64,000 nucleotides of DNA from positions 310,001 to 374,000 of the forward strand of contig NZ_CP045651.1 of the NCBI RefSeq assembly GCF_009557455.1. Reading direction: 5' to 3'. The notes beneath the pieces were generated by a model, which was given only the letters and a program-made list of their open reading frames with translations, made no database searches and was not told where the DNA came from. Below are positions 35,257-44,047 of this stretch, one piece after another (position 1 is the stretch's first letter; each line of letters starts with the position of its first letter). The position numbers were made by a program, and so were the translations under genes. Origin of the DNA: Alistipes sp. dk3624 (GTDB taxonomy: Bacteria > Bacteroidota > Bacteroidia > Bacteroidales > Rikenellaceae).

Positions 35257-36957
35257 TTATTCGTTGGTGGTGATATTGATTCCTCCGCTCTTGCGAAGTT
35301 TCAGCGTCAGCTTGGCCTGCTGATCCGGTCGCAGGTGCCGTCCGGCCAGCGCGTCGTCGCAATAAGCTTCGAGCCGGATGCGGAGGTTACGGGCATTTTT
35401 CATTTTAGGCATGTCCGCTTCTGTAATGACGAACGATACATCGCTGACTTCGCCGTCGGTTCCCAGACCGCCGCCCTTGACCTTTTGCGGCTCGAAATCG
35501 ATTCCGACCGGAACGTCCGCCGCATCCGTAACGATCAGGTTCATATCGAAATTCAGCGGCAGGGAGTTGGTCACACGACCGTAAATTTCGGCCGAGCCGC
35601 CGGAAAACAGGTAATCGATCAGATCCGCGTCGAATACTTCGTCGACCGTCTGATCGGTCTGTCCTCGGAAATCGGCGGCGGGAGCGAGCGGAATCTCGGC
35701 CGTGTAGGCGATCCGGGCGAAAGCGTCTTTCGGATAGAAGCAGGCGCGCGAATCGGTCAAGTCGGTATCCGTGCGTACCTCCGTACGAATCGCTATATCG
35801 TCCGGAGAGATCCGGATCAGATCGTTGACCGGACATGCCGTGAATGTATATTCCGCCGGAACGTCACGGTCGGAAGCGCCGAGCCAGATGTTGCTGACGG
35901 CGGTTTGTCCGTAAGCGCCGGGAGCATTCATCGTGATGCGGTCGACCGTAACCGACTCCGTAGCGCCGGAGCGATCGTTGACCGAAGTCATCGCGAACGA
36001 TGCCCGTAGCGGGATCCCGATGTTGCTCTGCGCCGTCAGCCGGATGCGCGGATCGGCAAAGCTCAGCACGTTGTCGTCGCCGTCGAACAGGTCGTCGAGT
36101 CCTTCGGTCGCGATATCAACCTGTCCCGCCGTAAAATTATCGTCGATCAATCCGTAAATCACCCGGAAGTCGGGCGACGAGATCCCCCCTGAAATTCGGA
36201 GCCCGGGACTCCCCGAAACGGACAGCGAAGAACCCTTTTTGATCCGGAGCGAAGCGTTATACGCGATCCGGTCGTCCGCGCCGACGACCGCTTTTTGCAA
36301 CAGGAGGCGTACCGTTTTCTGGCTGCCGGCCAGTTCCCGCATCGGGATCGTACAAGTATATTCGGAACCGGTGAAACTGCCATCCTGCCCGGTTTCGGCA
36401 GCCAGGCGGTATCCTTCCGGGAAAGATGCGCGGAACACCATTTCGGCATCTCCGCCGTCGAGCCGAAGGTTGTCGACGGAAAGTTCCAGTCCGAGGCGCG
36501 ACGCCCCGTTGCGGTTATCGAACAGAACGGAATCGAGCCGGGCGATATCGTCCGTCGTCAGGTTGAGTTCGACGGCGGATTCGCCGAGTTCGATCTCGGC
36601 ATCCTCCGGATAATCGTGGGGATGTTTTCCCGGGACGAGCGGAATGTCGAGCCGGGATTCCGGAAATTCGGAATCCCCGAAACCCACTCCGCCGGGCATA
36701 TCCACGTCGATCCCGCCGGAATACCGCGCCACGTAATTTCCGGCGTCGTCGATCGTGATCTCGTCGTTATCCCCGACGTTGATAATATCTCCCGCAGAAA
36801 TAACTCCCGTCCCGAGCGGCAGGGTCAGGTCGTTTCCGATCGTAATATCGTCCGTATCCAGATCGGACAGATCGTATTGCTTGTCGATACACGAATATTG
36901 CCCCGCGAAAATTGCAAGAACAGCAATTCTGCAGGCTCCTCGTAGTATATTTACCAT
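35257..36957 (-). CDS. Large acidic lipoprotein, possibly DUF4621
   Basis: 566 residues with a lipobox-like GQYSC near residue 23, so probably exported and lipidated. The composition is Asp-rich with many beta-strand stretches; an Ig-like or jelly-roll repeat pattern (IPLVPGK..., IPLRASFAM..., IPLAPAADF...) recurs. It may belong to DUF4621, but I am not certain. It precedes the DUF5723 barrel gene, and the two together suggest a paired outer membrane unit. Confidence 0.6.
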   Translation of the reverse strand: MVNILRGACRIAVLAIFAGQYSCIDKQYDLSDLDTDDITIGNDLTLPLGTGVISAGDIINVGDNDEITIDDAGNYVARYSGGIDVDMPGGVGFGDSEFPESRLDIPLVPGKHPHDYPEDAEIELGESAVELNLTTDDIARLDSVLFDNRNGASRLGLELSVDNLRLDGGDAEMVFRASFPEGYRLAAETGQDGSFTGSEYTCTIPMRELAGSQKTVRLLLQKAVVGADDRIAYNASLRIKKGSSLSVSGSPGLRISGGISSPDFRVIYGLIDDNFTAGQVDIATEGLDDLFDGDDNVLSFADPRIRLTAQSNIGIPLRASFAMTSVNDRSGATESVTVDRITMNAPGAYGQTAVSNIWLGASDRDVPAEYTFTACPVNDLIRISPDDIAIRTEVRTDTDLTDSRACFYPKDAFARIAYTAEIPLAPAADFRGQTDQTVDEVFDADLIDYLFSGGSAEIYGRVTNSLPLNFDMNLIVTDAADVPVGIDFEPQKVKGGGLGTDGEVSDVSFVITEADMPKMKNARNLRIRLEAYCDDALAGRHLRPDQQAKLTLKLRKSGGINITTNE

Positions 36958-37025
36958 GTCGTTCGGGATTAGCGTATGTAACAGGATACGAAAAAACCGC
37001 TCTATGAGCGGCCCTGTGAAATCAG

Positions 37026-37098
37026 AGCGGAAGACGAGATTCGAACCCGCGACCCTTAGCTTGGAAGGCTAATGCTCTACCGACTGAGCTACTTCCGC
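37026..37098 (-). tRNA. tRNA-Gly (anticodon TCC)
   Basis: 73 nt on the minus strand: acceptor GCGGAAG/CTTCCGC, D arm GCTCAGTCGGTAGAGC, anticodon stem TTAGC/GCTAA with loop CTTCCAA (anticodon TCC), T arm with GGGTTCGAATC. It lies 31 bases after tRNA-Tyr on the same strand. Confidence 0.95.
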
Positions 37099-37129
37099 AA
37101 AATCATGCCGGTATACACCGGATTACGTG

Positions 37130-37212
37130 TGGGCGGAGATGGATTCGAACCACCGAAGTCGAAAGACAGCAGATTTACAGTCTGCCCCATTTGGCCACTC
37201 TGGTATCCGCCC
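37130..37212 (-). tRNA. tRNA-Tyr (anticodon GTA)
   Basis: 83 nt class II tRNA on the minus strand: acceptor GGGCGGA/TCCGCCC, anticodon stem CAGAC/TCTG with loop containing GTA, a long variable arm and T arm GGTTCGAATCC. First gene of a Tyr-Gly tRNA pair. Confidence 0.95.
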
Positions 37213-37266
37213 GTTTTATAAGAACCGTTTCGAAAAACCGCCGCCGTTTTCCCGGCCCGGCGGGCA

Positions 37267-37298
37267 CAAAAGTAAAAACGATTTTTGAATTCTGCAAC
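37267..37298 (-). promoter_or_regulatory. Promoter of the tRNA-Tyr/tRNA-Gly pair
   Basis: Minus strand GTTG (37298 to 37295), 20-base spacer, TACTTTTG (37274 to 37267). The -7 box is identical to that of tRNA-Thr. Confidence 0.65.
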
Positions 37299-37419
37299 GA
37301 CCATACGCTGTTTATCGAACTTTTATACGTATTTTATCGTTTCGCAGCACGTTTCGCCGCATCTATAAATCTTGCAATAAGCCATTTAGGCACCTAATCG
37401 CATTCCCGGACAAAATGAA

Positions 37420-37453
37420 ATCCGGAAATCCGCGCCGAAGCGGATTTCCGGAT
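37420..37453. repeat. Perfect 14-bp inverted repeat upstream of hddA
   Basis: ATCCGGAAATCCGC and GCGGATTTCCGGAT around loop GCCGAA. No T run, so a terminator is doubtful; it ends 26 bases before the hddA -7 box and could be an operator or a stable hairpin. Confidence 0.7.
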
Positions 37454-37479
37454 TCCGGAGGTCGTGTCGATAAATGCGT

Positions 37480-37487
37480 TATATTTG
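37480..37487 (+). promoter_or_regulatory. -7 box of the heptose operon
   Basis: TATATTTG, 22 bases upstream of the hddA ATG. No convincing -33 box. Confidence 0.55.
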
Positions 37488-37508
37488 TACCTGTCAAAAA
37501 TCGCAGAC

Positions 37509-38528
37509 ATGATTTATCGAAGCAAGGCCCCGCTACGAATCGGCTTCGCCGGCGGAGGAACGGATGTCAGTCCCTATTCGGATATTTACGGCGGAGCCGT
37601 CCTGAACGCGACGATCTCCCTCTATGCTCGCGCCAGCATCGAACCGCTGTCCGAACGGAAAATCGTCTTGCAGACGCTCGATCAGGGACTCGCCTCCGAA
37701 TACGGCCTGCACGGGGATCTGCCGATCGACGGAAATATGGATCTGCTGAAAGCCGTCTGCAATCATTTCCGCAGCCGTCACCGGATCGACGGGGGATTCC
37801 GCTTGTGCACCTATGTGGACGCTCCGGCCGGATCGGGACTCGGATCGTCGTCGACGCTGGCGGTAGCCATTGCCGGTGCATTCGTAGAGTGGCTCAGGCT
37901 GCCGTTGGGCAGTTACGATATCGCCAGTCTGGCCTACCGGATCGAACGGGGCGAACTGGGGATGGCCGGCGGAAAGCAGGATCAGTACGCCGCCACGTTC
38001 GGAGGCTTCAATTACATGGAATTTTTCAAGGACGATAAAGTGATCGTCAATCCGCTCCGGGTGGACAAGGCTTGCACGAACGAACTGGAGAACAATCTGT
38101 TACTTTTTTACACATCGCAAAGCAGGATCTCCGCCAGAATCATCGAAGAGCAGCAGCGCAACGTGACGAACAACGACAGGGACTCCGTCGGGGCGATGCA
38201 TGTCATCAAAGAGCAGGCGACCGAAATGAAGGAAGCGCTGCTGACCGGACGGATCGACCGGATCGGGGAGTTGCTGCACGAAGGGTTCGTCTACAAAAAA
38301 AAGATGGCCTCTTCGATATCGAACCCGCTGATCGACCGGATCTACGAAACGGCGCTCGAAGCCGGCGCGCTGGGCGGCAAGGTACTCGGAGCCGGCGGCG
38401 GCGGGTTCATGGTCTTCTATTGCCCGGATTTCAAGCGCTACCAGGTCATGCAGTCGCTCGCCCCGTTCAACGGGATTTTCAAAACTTATCAATTCGTAAA
38501 AGACGGTTTATTTACATGGAGTATATGA
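37509..38528 (+). CDS. hddA: D-glycero-alpha-D-manno-heptose 7-phosphate kinase
   Basis: 339 residues from the ATG at 37509. GHMP kinase fold: substrate motif LRIGFAGGGTDVSPY at the N-terminus, ATP motif PAGSGLGSSSTLAVA near 105-119, and GAGGGGFMVFYC near 300. This pattern with neighbours hddC and gmhB points to HddA, which phosphorylates D-glycero-D-manno-heptose 7-phosphate at C1 for GDP-heptose. The stop overlaps the next start (ATGA), so the genes are translationally coupled. The isomerase gmhA is not in the window. Confidence 0.9.
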   Translation: MIYRSKAPLRIGFAGGGTDVSPYSDIYGGAVLNATISLYARASIEPLSERKIVLQTLDQGLASEYGLHGDLPIDGNMDLLKAVCNHFRSRHRIDGGFRLCTYVDAPAGSGLGSSSTLAVAIAGAFVEWLRLPLGSYDIASLAYRIERGELGMAGGKQDQYAATFGGFNYMEFFKDDKVIVNPLRVDKACTNELENNLLLFYTSQSRISARIIEEQQRNVTNNDRDSVGAMHVIKEQATEMKEALLTGRIDRIGELLHEGFVYKKKMASSISNPLIDRIYETALEAGALGGKVLGAGGGGFMVFYCPDFKRYQVMQSLAPFNGIFKTYQFVKDGLFTWSI

Positions 38529-39241
38529 GTATGGAACAACGCGAAGGAATCGTACTGGCGGGAGGCCTCGGAACGCGCCTGCGCAGCGTGGTCAGCGATC
38601 TGCCCAAATGCATGGCGCCCGTGGCAGGACGTCCGTTTTTATACTATTTGTTAAAATATATGGAAGTCCGGCGCTTTACGCGCGTGGTACTCGCCCTCGG
38701 CTACATGCACGAATCGGTACAGCGGTGGCTCGCCGGCGAAAAATGGGATTTTGAGATACGCTGCTCGCTGGAGGAAACTCCTCTGGGAACGGGCGGAGCC
38801 GTCCGGCAGGCGCTGAGCCGGACGGACGGAGACGAAGTCTATATCCTGAACGGGGACACGTTCTTCGACGTCGATACGGACGAAATGGCCCGCGTACACC
38901 GGGCGAGCGGAGCCGCCGCGACGATCGCGCTGAAACCGATGACCGATTTCTCGCGTTACGGCGTAGTCGAAACCGCTCCGCAGGGGAGGATCGTCGCGTT
39001 CCGCGAAAAAAAATACTGCCCGCGCGGACAGATCAACGGCGGCGTCTACCTGGTCGACAAAAAATCGGGACTGCTGGACTTCCCGTCCGAACGGTTCTCG
39101 TTCGAAACGGATATTTTGCAGCAACGAGTGCGGGATTGTCTGCTCACCGGATATGCGAGCGACGGTTATTTCATCGACATCGGCATTCCTGAAGATTACG
39201 AAAAAGCCGATACGGATTTCAAAACGCTGTTTCCGCGATGA
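38525..39241 (+). CDS. hddC: D-glycero-alpha-D-manno-heptose 1-phosphate guanylyltransferase
   Basis: 238 residues from the ATG at 38525, overlapping the hddA stop; ATGs at 38516 and 38531 are alternatives. Nucleotidyltransferase motif IVLAGGLGTRLRSVVSDLPK at the N-terminus and NGDTFFDVD (metal-binding Asp) near 110 are typical. With HddA it fits GDP transfer to heptose 1-phosphate, giving GDP-D-glycero-alpha-D-manno-heptose for surface polysaccharide. A mannose-1-phosphate guanylyltransferase would look similar; the neighbours decide. Confidence 0.87.
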   Translation: MSMEQREGIVLAGGLGTRLRSVVSDLPKCMAPVAGRPFLYYLLKYMEVRRFTRVVLALGYMHESVQRWLAGEKWDFEIRCSLEETPLGTGGAVRQALSRTDGDEVYILNGDTFFDVDTDEMARVHRASGAAATIALKPMTDFSRYGVVETAPQGRIVAFREKKYCPRGQINGGVYLVDKKSGLLDFPSERFSFETDILQQRVRDCLLTGYASDGYFIDIGIPEDYEKADTDFKTLFPR

Positions 39242-39774
39242 CCGTGCAAACCGCTTTCGACACGCTGTTTCTGGATAGGGACGGGGTCATCAACGTACTG
39301 CGTCCGCACGATTACGTCAAATCGTGGGACGAATTCGAATTTACCGATGGAGCGATCGAAGCGCTGAGGATGCTGAGTCCGCTTTTCCGGCATATCGTCG
39401 TCGTCACCAATCAGCGCGGCGTCGGGAAAGGAGTGATGACCGAAGAGGCCCTGCGGACGATCCACCGGAGAATGATCGAAGCGGTCGCCGCCGGCGGAGG
39501 CCGGATCGACGCCGTTTACTACTGTGCCGACCGGAACGAAGACAGCCCGAACCGGAAGCCGAATACCGGTATGGCCTTGCAAGCCCGCAGGGACTTTCCG
39601 GACATCGATTTTTCGAAGACCATACTGGTCGGCGACAGCGGCAGCGACATGGAGTTCGGCCGGAGAATCGGAGCCCGAACGGTGCTGATACATCCGGACG
39701 ATCCCGCCGCGGCGCTCGGATCCTTGTACGATTTTTCGCTGCGGTACTGCGAAGAACACGGTTCTGGAGTTTAA
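39238..39774 (+). CDS. gmhB: D,D-heptose 1,7-bisphosphate phosphatase
   Basis: 178 residues. HAD phosphatase with the DxD motif FLDRDGVINV (Asp13, Asp15), the VVTNQRGVGKG stretch and GDSGSDMEFG near 135. The zinc-binding cysteine loop of E. coli GmhB is reduced (YYCADRNED...). It removes the C7 phosphate between the HddA and HddC steps. Its ATG overlaps the hddC stop. Confidence 0.9.
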   Translation: MTVQTAFDTLFLDRDGVINVLRPHDYVKSWDEFEFTDGAIEALRMLSPLFRHIVVVTNQRGVGKGVMTEEALRTIHRRMIEAVAAGGGRIDAVYYCADRNEDSPNRKPNTGMALQARRDFPDIDFSKTILVGDSGSDMEFGRRIGARTVLIHPDDPAAALGSLYDFSLRYCEEHGSGV

Positions 39775-39863
39775 AAAACGCGAAACCGCTCGGATCATAC
39801 CGCAGCCGAATCTCTCCTGCGGTCGAATTACGGAGAAGCAGATATTCCGAACGAGCAAAAACA

Positions 39864-39894
39864 TTGTCGATCCGGATCTTATGCGTACATTTGT
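39864..39894 (+). promoter_or_regulatory. Promoter of the DUF3575 gene
   Basis: ATTG (39864-39867), 19-base spacer, TACATTTG (39887-39894), 36 bases upstream of the ATG. Confidence 0.6.
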
Positions 39895-39930
39895 TCCGTA
39901 AACGAATCCGATCCATAACAGCCCCTTTGC

Positions 39931-40590
39931 ATGAAACCGATCCTGAAGACTCTTTTGATCCTGTTCGCGTTATCGCTGCCGACGCAGCGGCTCGACGCTC
40001 AGATCTACGCGAAACTGAACGGCCTTTACGCCCTGGTGGGCGTTATCAATCCGGCCGTGGAATTCACCGTTTCTCCGAAATCGACTTTCCAGACCGAAAT
40101 CGTTTTTTCTCCCTGGAAATACGTCAACGACCACGGTGTCGACAAGCCGATGAAATTCGGAATTCTCATGACCGAATACCGCCGCTATTTCAAGCAACAC
40201 AACTGGGGCTGGTATCTCGGCGCCAACATGGGTATGATGGGATTCAAAATGTCGAAACCGCAGTTTTCGGACGGCTGGTTCCTCGAAAACCGGTACAGCA
40301 AAGGGTACGGGATGATGATCGGTATCTGCGGCGGCTTCGAATACCAGTTCGCCGACCGTTGGCTGCTGGACGCCTATTTCGGATGGTCATACATGCTAAG
40401 CTGGTACAACGGTTATAGCCTCGACGGCACGATCGACCTGTATCCCCACCGTCCCGTACAACTCGAAAAGCCCGATCCGTTCAATGGCTCGCACGAGTGG
40501 CTGCCGAACAAGATCGGGGTGTCGATCGGATTCATGATCTTCAACCCGGCGCGCCGGGGACGCACGGGAAGTTCCTGCGCCGTAAGATAG
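39931..40590 (+). CDS. DUF3575 family outer membrane protein
   Basis: 219 residues with a signal peptide (LPTQRLDAQ). A small beta-barrel pattern with many aromatic residues (YAKLNGLYALVGVINPAVEF, EYRRYFKQHNWGWYLGANMG, GFEYQFADRWLLDAYFGWSY) fits DUF3575, a Bacteroidetes outer membrane family often near fimbrial or envelope genes. Its role is unknown. It has its own promoter and faces a DUF308 gene on the other strand whose stop immediately follows. Confidence 0.8.
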   Translation: MKPILKTLLILFALSLPTQRLDAQIYAKLNGLYALVGVINPAVEFTVSPKSTFQTEIVFSPWKYVNDHGVDKPMKFGILMTEYRRYFKQHNWGWYLGANMGMMGFKMSKPQFSDGWFLENRYSKGYGMMIGICGGFEYQFADRWLLDAYFGWSYMLSWYNGYSLDGTIDLYPHRPVQLEKPDPFNGSHEWLPNKIGVSIGFMIFNPARRGRTGSSCAVR

Positions 40591-41115
40591 TTATTCCGTT
40601 TTCGGCTTTCTGAACCGGAATCCGTTGATCAAACCGGATATCCCGTAAACCATGCTGGTAATGCCGAACAGAATGAACGCCGTTTCGGCGACGCTGAACG
40701 GGTCGAACAGGATGACGATTCCGCAGATCAGGATCAGTACCGGCACCACGTAGAAGAAACCGGGCACCTGCGTCCACCGGCGGGCCGAAGCCAGCGATGC
40801 GATTTGCTGAATCCCGGCTATCACCAGCAGCGCTCCGAGCACATACATCAGGATGTTGACGAAAAAGGCGGGCATCACGATCAGCCACAGCCCGAACAGC
40901 GCGCTTCCGGCGCCTTCGATCGGGAACGCCGCATCGGGATAACGTTCTTTATCGCGCATCAGATAACCGATCATCGCGATCAGGCCCGGCACCAGGAACA
41001 GCACGCCGATTACGATGACCAGATAATTGATCGTGGCGGCCGGCCACAAAACCAGAATCAGTCCCAGCACGATGGCGAAGATGCTCCGCAGGGCCGGATT
41101 ATTGACGACTTTCAT
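40591..41115 (-). CDS. HdeD/DUF308 family membrane protein
   Basis: 174 residues from the ATG at 41115; an ATG at 41160 would add 15 polar residues. Six hydrophobic helices in three pairs (IFAIVLGLILVLWPA, YLVIVIGVLFLVPGLIAMIG, SALFGLWLIVMPAFF, LMYVLGALLVIAGIQ, FFYVVPVLILICGIVILF, AFILFGITSMVYGISG) match the HdeD repeat. HdeD is linked to acid resistance in E. coli; the function here is not known. Convergent with the DUF3575 gene, stops adjacent. Confidence 0.82.
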   Translation of the reverse strand: MKVVNNPALRSIFAIVLGLILVLWPAATINYLVIVIGVLFLVPGLIAMIGYLMRDKERYPDAAFPIEGAGSALFGLWLIVMPAFFVNILMYVLGALLVIAGIQQIASLASARRWTQVPGFFYVVPVLILICGIVILFDPFSVAETAFILFGITSMVYGISGLINGFRFRKPKTE

Positions 41116-41226
41116 AATTTTTTCGGTTTTATCAGATTGTTGAAACGAATATACTGCCAATCATGGAGATAATCAAGGGATCGGTCGGTTTTTCGTATCA
41201 ATAGATCGGTTTTTTACAAAAATGTT

Positions 41227-41256
41227 TTTGATTTTTTAAAACTATTCCTACCTTTG
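41227..41256 (+). promoter_or_regulatory. trp operon promoter
   Basis: TTTG (41227-41230), 18-base spacer, TACCTTTG (41249-41256), 20 bases upstream of the leader peptide ATG. Confidence 0.7.
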
Positions 41257-41276
41257 AACCGTAAACAGAAACGAAA

Positions 41277-41336
41277 ATGAAAGCATTCCGTTTGAATAAT
41301 TGGTGGTGGCGCATCCTACAACTTCCTCAGTCGTAA
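41277..41336 (+). CDS. trpL: trp leader peptide with three consecutive Trp codons
   Basis: 19 residues: MKAFRLNNWWWRILQLPQS, then TAA. Three tandem TGG codons at positions 9-11 between the promoter and a hairpin terminator are the hallmark of attenuation by tRNA-Trp level. Stalling here under Trp shortage would free the downstream RNA. An antiterminator pairing is not obvious by eye. Confidence 0.88.
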   Translation: MKAFRLNNWWWRILQLPQS

Positions 41337-41380
41337 GGTTGCGGACTCGCGTATCTGTTCAAAACGAAACCAAAGATAAC

Positions 41381-41414
41381 AAAGAGCCCTGTCGTACTTA
41401 CGACAGGGCTCTTT
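41381..41414 (+). terminator. trp attenuator hairpin
   Basis: AAAGAGCCCTGTCGT and ACGACAGGGCTCTTT form a perfect 15-bp stem with loop ACTT, 44 bases after the leader stop and 39 bases before trpB. The trailing T run is only the TTT of the stem. Confidence 0.8.
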
Positions 41415-41453
41415 CCGTATGACGACTAAAACAAAATCATAAAAACGAAACCG

Positions 41454-42656
41454 ATGAAAACATTTCAAGTAGACGAAAACGGCTATTACGGCAGGTTCGG
41501 CGGGGCTTACGTTCCCGAAATTCTTTACCGATGCGTAAAAAACCTGCAAGACAACTACCTGACCGTTATGCAGTCGGAAGCGTTCCGCCGCGAATTCGAT
41601 CAACTGCTGCGCGACTATGTCGGTCGCCCTTCCCCGCTCTATTTCGCACAGCGCCTGTCCGAACGGTACGGCTGCAGGATCTACCTCAAACGCGAAGACC
41701 TGAACCATACCGGAGCGCACAAGATCAACAATACGATCGGACAGATCCTGATCGCGCAACAGATGGGCAAAACCCGTATCATCGCCGAAACGGGTGCAGG
41801 GCAGCACGGTGTGGCTACCGCTACGGTCTGCGCGCTGAAAAACATGCGGTGCATCGTCTACATGGGCAAGACCGACGTAGAACGTCAGTATACGAATGTG
41901 CAGAAAATGAAAATGTTGGGCGCCGAAGTGCGCCCGGTCACTTCGGGCAACATGACGCTGAAGGACGCCACGAACGAGGCAATCCGCGACTGGTGCTGCC
42001 ACCCGACCGACACGCACTACATCATCGGCTCGACGGTCGGCCCTCACCCTTACCCCGATATGGTGGCCCGGCTACAATCGGTCATCAGCGAGGAGATCCG
42101 CAAACAACTGCAGCAGCAGGAATGCCGCGACTATCCGGACTACCTGATAGCCTGTGTCGGCGGCGGCAGCAATGCGGCCGGAACAATTTACCACTACATC
42201 GACGACCGGCGCGTGAAGATCGTACTGGCCGAGGCCGGTGGAAAAGGCGTCGACTCGGGATTGTCGGCTGCAACCATTCATTTAGGCGAAGAGGGTATTA
42301 TTCATGGGGCCAGAACACTGGTCATGCAGAACGAGGACGGACAGATCGAAGAGCCCTACTCGATCTCGGCCGGATTGGATTATCCGGGCATCGGTCCGGT
42401 TCACGCGAACCTCGCCGCGCAAAAGCGGGCGACCGTGCTGGCTGTCAACGACGACGAAGCGCTGTATGCCGCATTCGAACTGACGCGTCTGGAAGGTATC
42501 ATCCCGGCCCTGGAATCGGCCCACGCGCTGGGCGCGTTGCCGAAAATGCATTTCAAACCGGAAGACGTCGTCGTGTTGACCGTATCCGGCCGGGGCGACA
42601 AAGATATCGAAACCTATATCAAACAAATGAAAAACGATGAAAACATTTCGTTATAA
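41454..42656 (+). CDS. trpB: Tryptophan synthase beta chain
   Basis: 400 residues. The PLP lysine lies in HTGAHKINNTIGQ and the phosphate loop in CVGGGSNAAG; the C-terminal SGRGDKD motif is present. It condenses indole and serine to tryptophan with TrpA. First structural gene of the operon, the order seen in Bacteroidetes, where trpB is separated from trpA. The 3' end overlaps trpE by 20 bases. Confidence 0.97.
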   Translation: MKTFQVDENGYYGRFGGAYVPEILYRCVKNLQDNYLTVMQSEAFRREFDQLLRDYVGRPSPLYFAQRLSERYGCRIYLKREDLNHTGAHKINNTIGQILIAQQMGKTRIIAETGAGQHGVATATVCALKNMRCIVYMGKTDVERQYTNVQKMKMLGAEVRPVTSGNMTLKDATNEAIRDWCCHPTDTHYIIGSTVGPHPYPDMVARLQSVISEEIRKQLQQQECRDYPDYLIACVGGGSNAAGTIYHYIDDRRVKIVLAEAGGKGVDSGLSAATIHLGEEGIIHGARTLVMQNEDGQIEEPYSISAGLDYPGIGPVHANLAAQKRATVLAVNDDEALYAAFELTRLEGIIPALESAHALGALPKMHFKPEDVVVLTVSGRGDKDIETYIKQMKNDENISL

Positions 42657-44043
42657 AACCGCCTGCAAGCAGGTTCTGGGGGATCTGCATACGCCGGTAA
42701 GCATCTACCTGAAAGTCCGCGACATCTATCCGCAGTCGGCCCTGCTGGAGAGTTCCGATTTCCATGCCGGCGAAAATTCGCTCTCTTATATCGCGCTGTG
42801 TCCGCTGGCCAGCTTCGGCGTGAACGGCGATGTTTGTACGATGTTTTTCCCCGACCGCACGGTATTCCGCGAGCCGGTCGGCGAATCGCTCTCCGTGACC
42901 GACGCGCTGAACGCATTCCTGAAAAAATTCCGGATCGAAGGCGAACAGGCCGAACGCTGCGGCCTGTTCGGATACACGGCATTCGACGCCGTCAAATACT
43001 TCGAGAAGATCCCGGTGATCGAAAGCCACGACGCGCAGAACGATGCGCCGGACATAATGTATATCCTTTATAAATACTTATTAGTATTCAATCATTTCAA
43101 GAATGAATTGATGTTGATCGAGCTACTCTCGGACGGCGAAAATACGCGTCTGCACGAAATCGAAAGCGTGATCGGCAACCGCAATTTCGCTTCCTACGAC
43201 TTCTCGTTGCGAGGGAAAGAATACAGCACGATCACCGACGAGCAATACCAGGAATTCGTTCGCAGGGGAGTCGCCCACTGCCGCCGCGGAGACGTTTTCC
43301 AGATCGTACTGTCGCGGCGATTCGTGCAGCCGTATGCCGGGGACGACTTCAAAGTCTACCGCGCGCTGCGCAGCGTCAACCCGTCGCCCTACCTTTTCTA
43401 TTTCAATTTCGGAGGGTTTCGCATTTTCGGATCGTCGCCGGAAACCCACTGCAAAGTGCAGAACGGCCGCGCCAGTATCGATCCGATCGCCGGTACGACC
43501 CGGCGCACCGGCGACGCGCTGAAAGACAAGCAACTGGCCGACGCGCTGCTGCGGGATCCGAAGGAGAACGCCGAACACGTGATGCTCGTCGATCTCGCCC
43601 GCAACGACCTGAGCCGCAACGCCGTAAACGTGAAAGTAGATTTCTATAAGGAGCCGCAATATTACAGCCACGTGATCCATCTGGTTTCGCGCGTCAGCGG
43701 CGTGATCGAACCGGACAGCAACCCGGTTCAAACATTCGTCGACACCTTCCCCGCCGGCACGCTGAGCGGCGCGCCGAAAGTCCGCGCCATGCAGTTGATC
43801 TCCGAGATCGAACCGCACAGCCGGGGCGCCTACGGCGGCTGCATCGGATTTATCGGACTGGACGGCAACTTGAACCAGGCGATCACGATCCGCACGCTGG
43901 TCAGCCGCAACAACGAACTATGGTATCAGGCCGGAGCCGGGATCGTCGCACAGAGTATCCCGGAAAACGAGCTGCAGGAGGTGAATAACAAACTCCGCGC
44001 GCTGAAAAATGCGATCGATATCGCCGTCAACCTTAAAAACTAA
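42637..44043 (+). CDS. trpE: Anthranilate synthase component I
   Basis: 468 residues. The LLES motif (36-39), which binds tryptophan for feedback inhibition, is followed by the chorismate-binding domain with RRGDVFQIVLSRRF, GSSPETH, IAGTTRRTG and LVDLARND motifs. It makes anthranilate from chorismate using ammonia from TrpG. Overlaps trpB by 20 bases; trpG starts 4 bases after its stop. Confidence 0.97.
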   Translation: MKTFRYKTACKQVLGDLHTPVSIYLKVRDIYPQSALLESSDFHAGENSLSYIALCPLASFGVNGDVCTMFFPDRTVFREPVGESLSVTDALNAFLKKFRIEGEQAERCGLFGYTAFDAVKYFEKIPVIESHDAQNDAPDIMYILYKYLLVFNHFKNELMLIELLSDGENTRLHEIESVIGNRNFASYDFSLRGKEYSTITDEQYQEFVRRGVAHCRRGDVFQIVLSRRFVQPYAGDDFKVYRALRSVNPSPYLFYFNFGGFRIFGSSPETHCKVQNGRASIDPIAGTTRRTGDALKDKQLADALLRDPKENAEHVMLVDLARNDLSRNAVNVKVDFYKEPQYYSHVIHLVSRVSGVIEPDSNPVQTFVDTFPAGTLSGAPKVRAMQLISEIEPHSRGAYGGCIGFIGLDGNLNQAITIRTLVSRNNELWYQAGAGIVAQSIPENELQEVNNKLRALKNAIDIAVNLKN

Positions 44044-44047
44044 TGCC

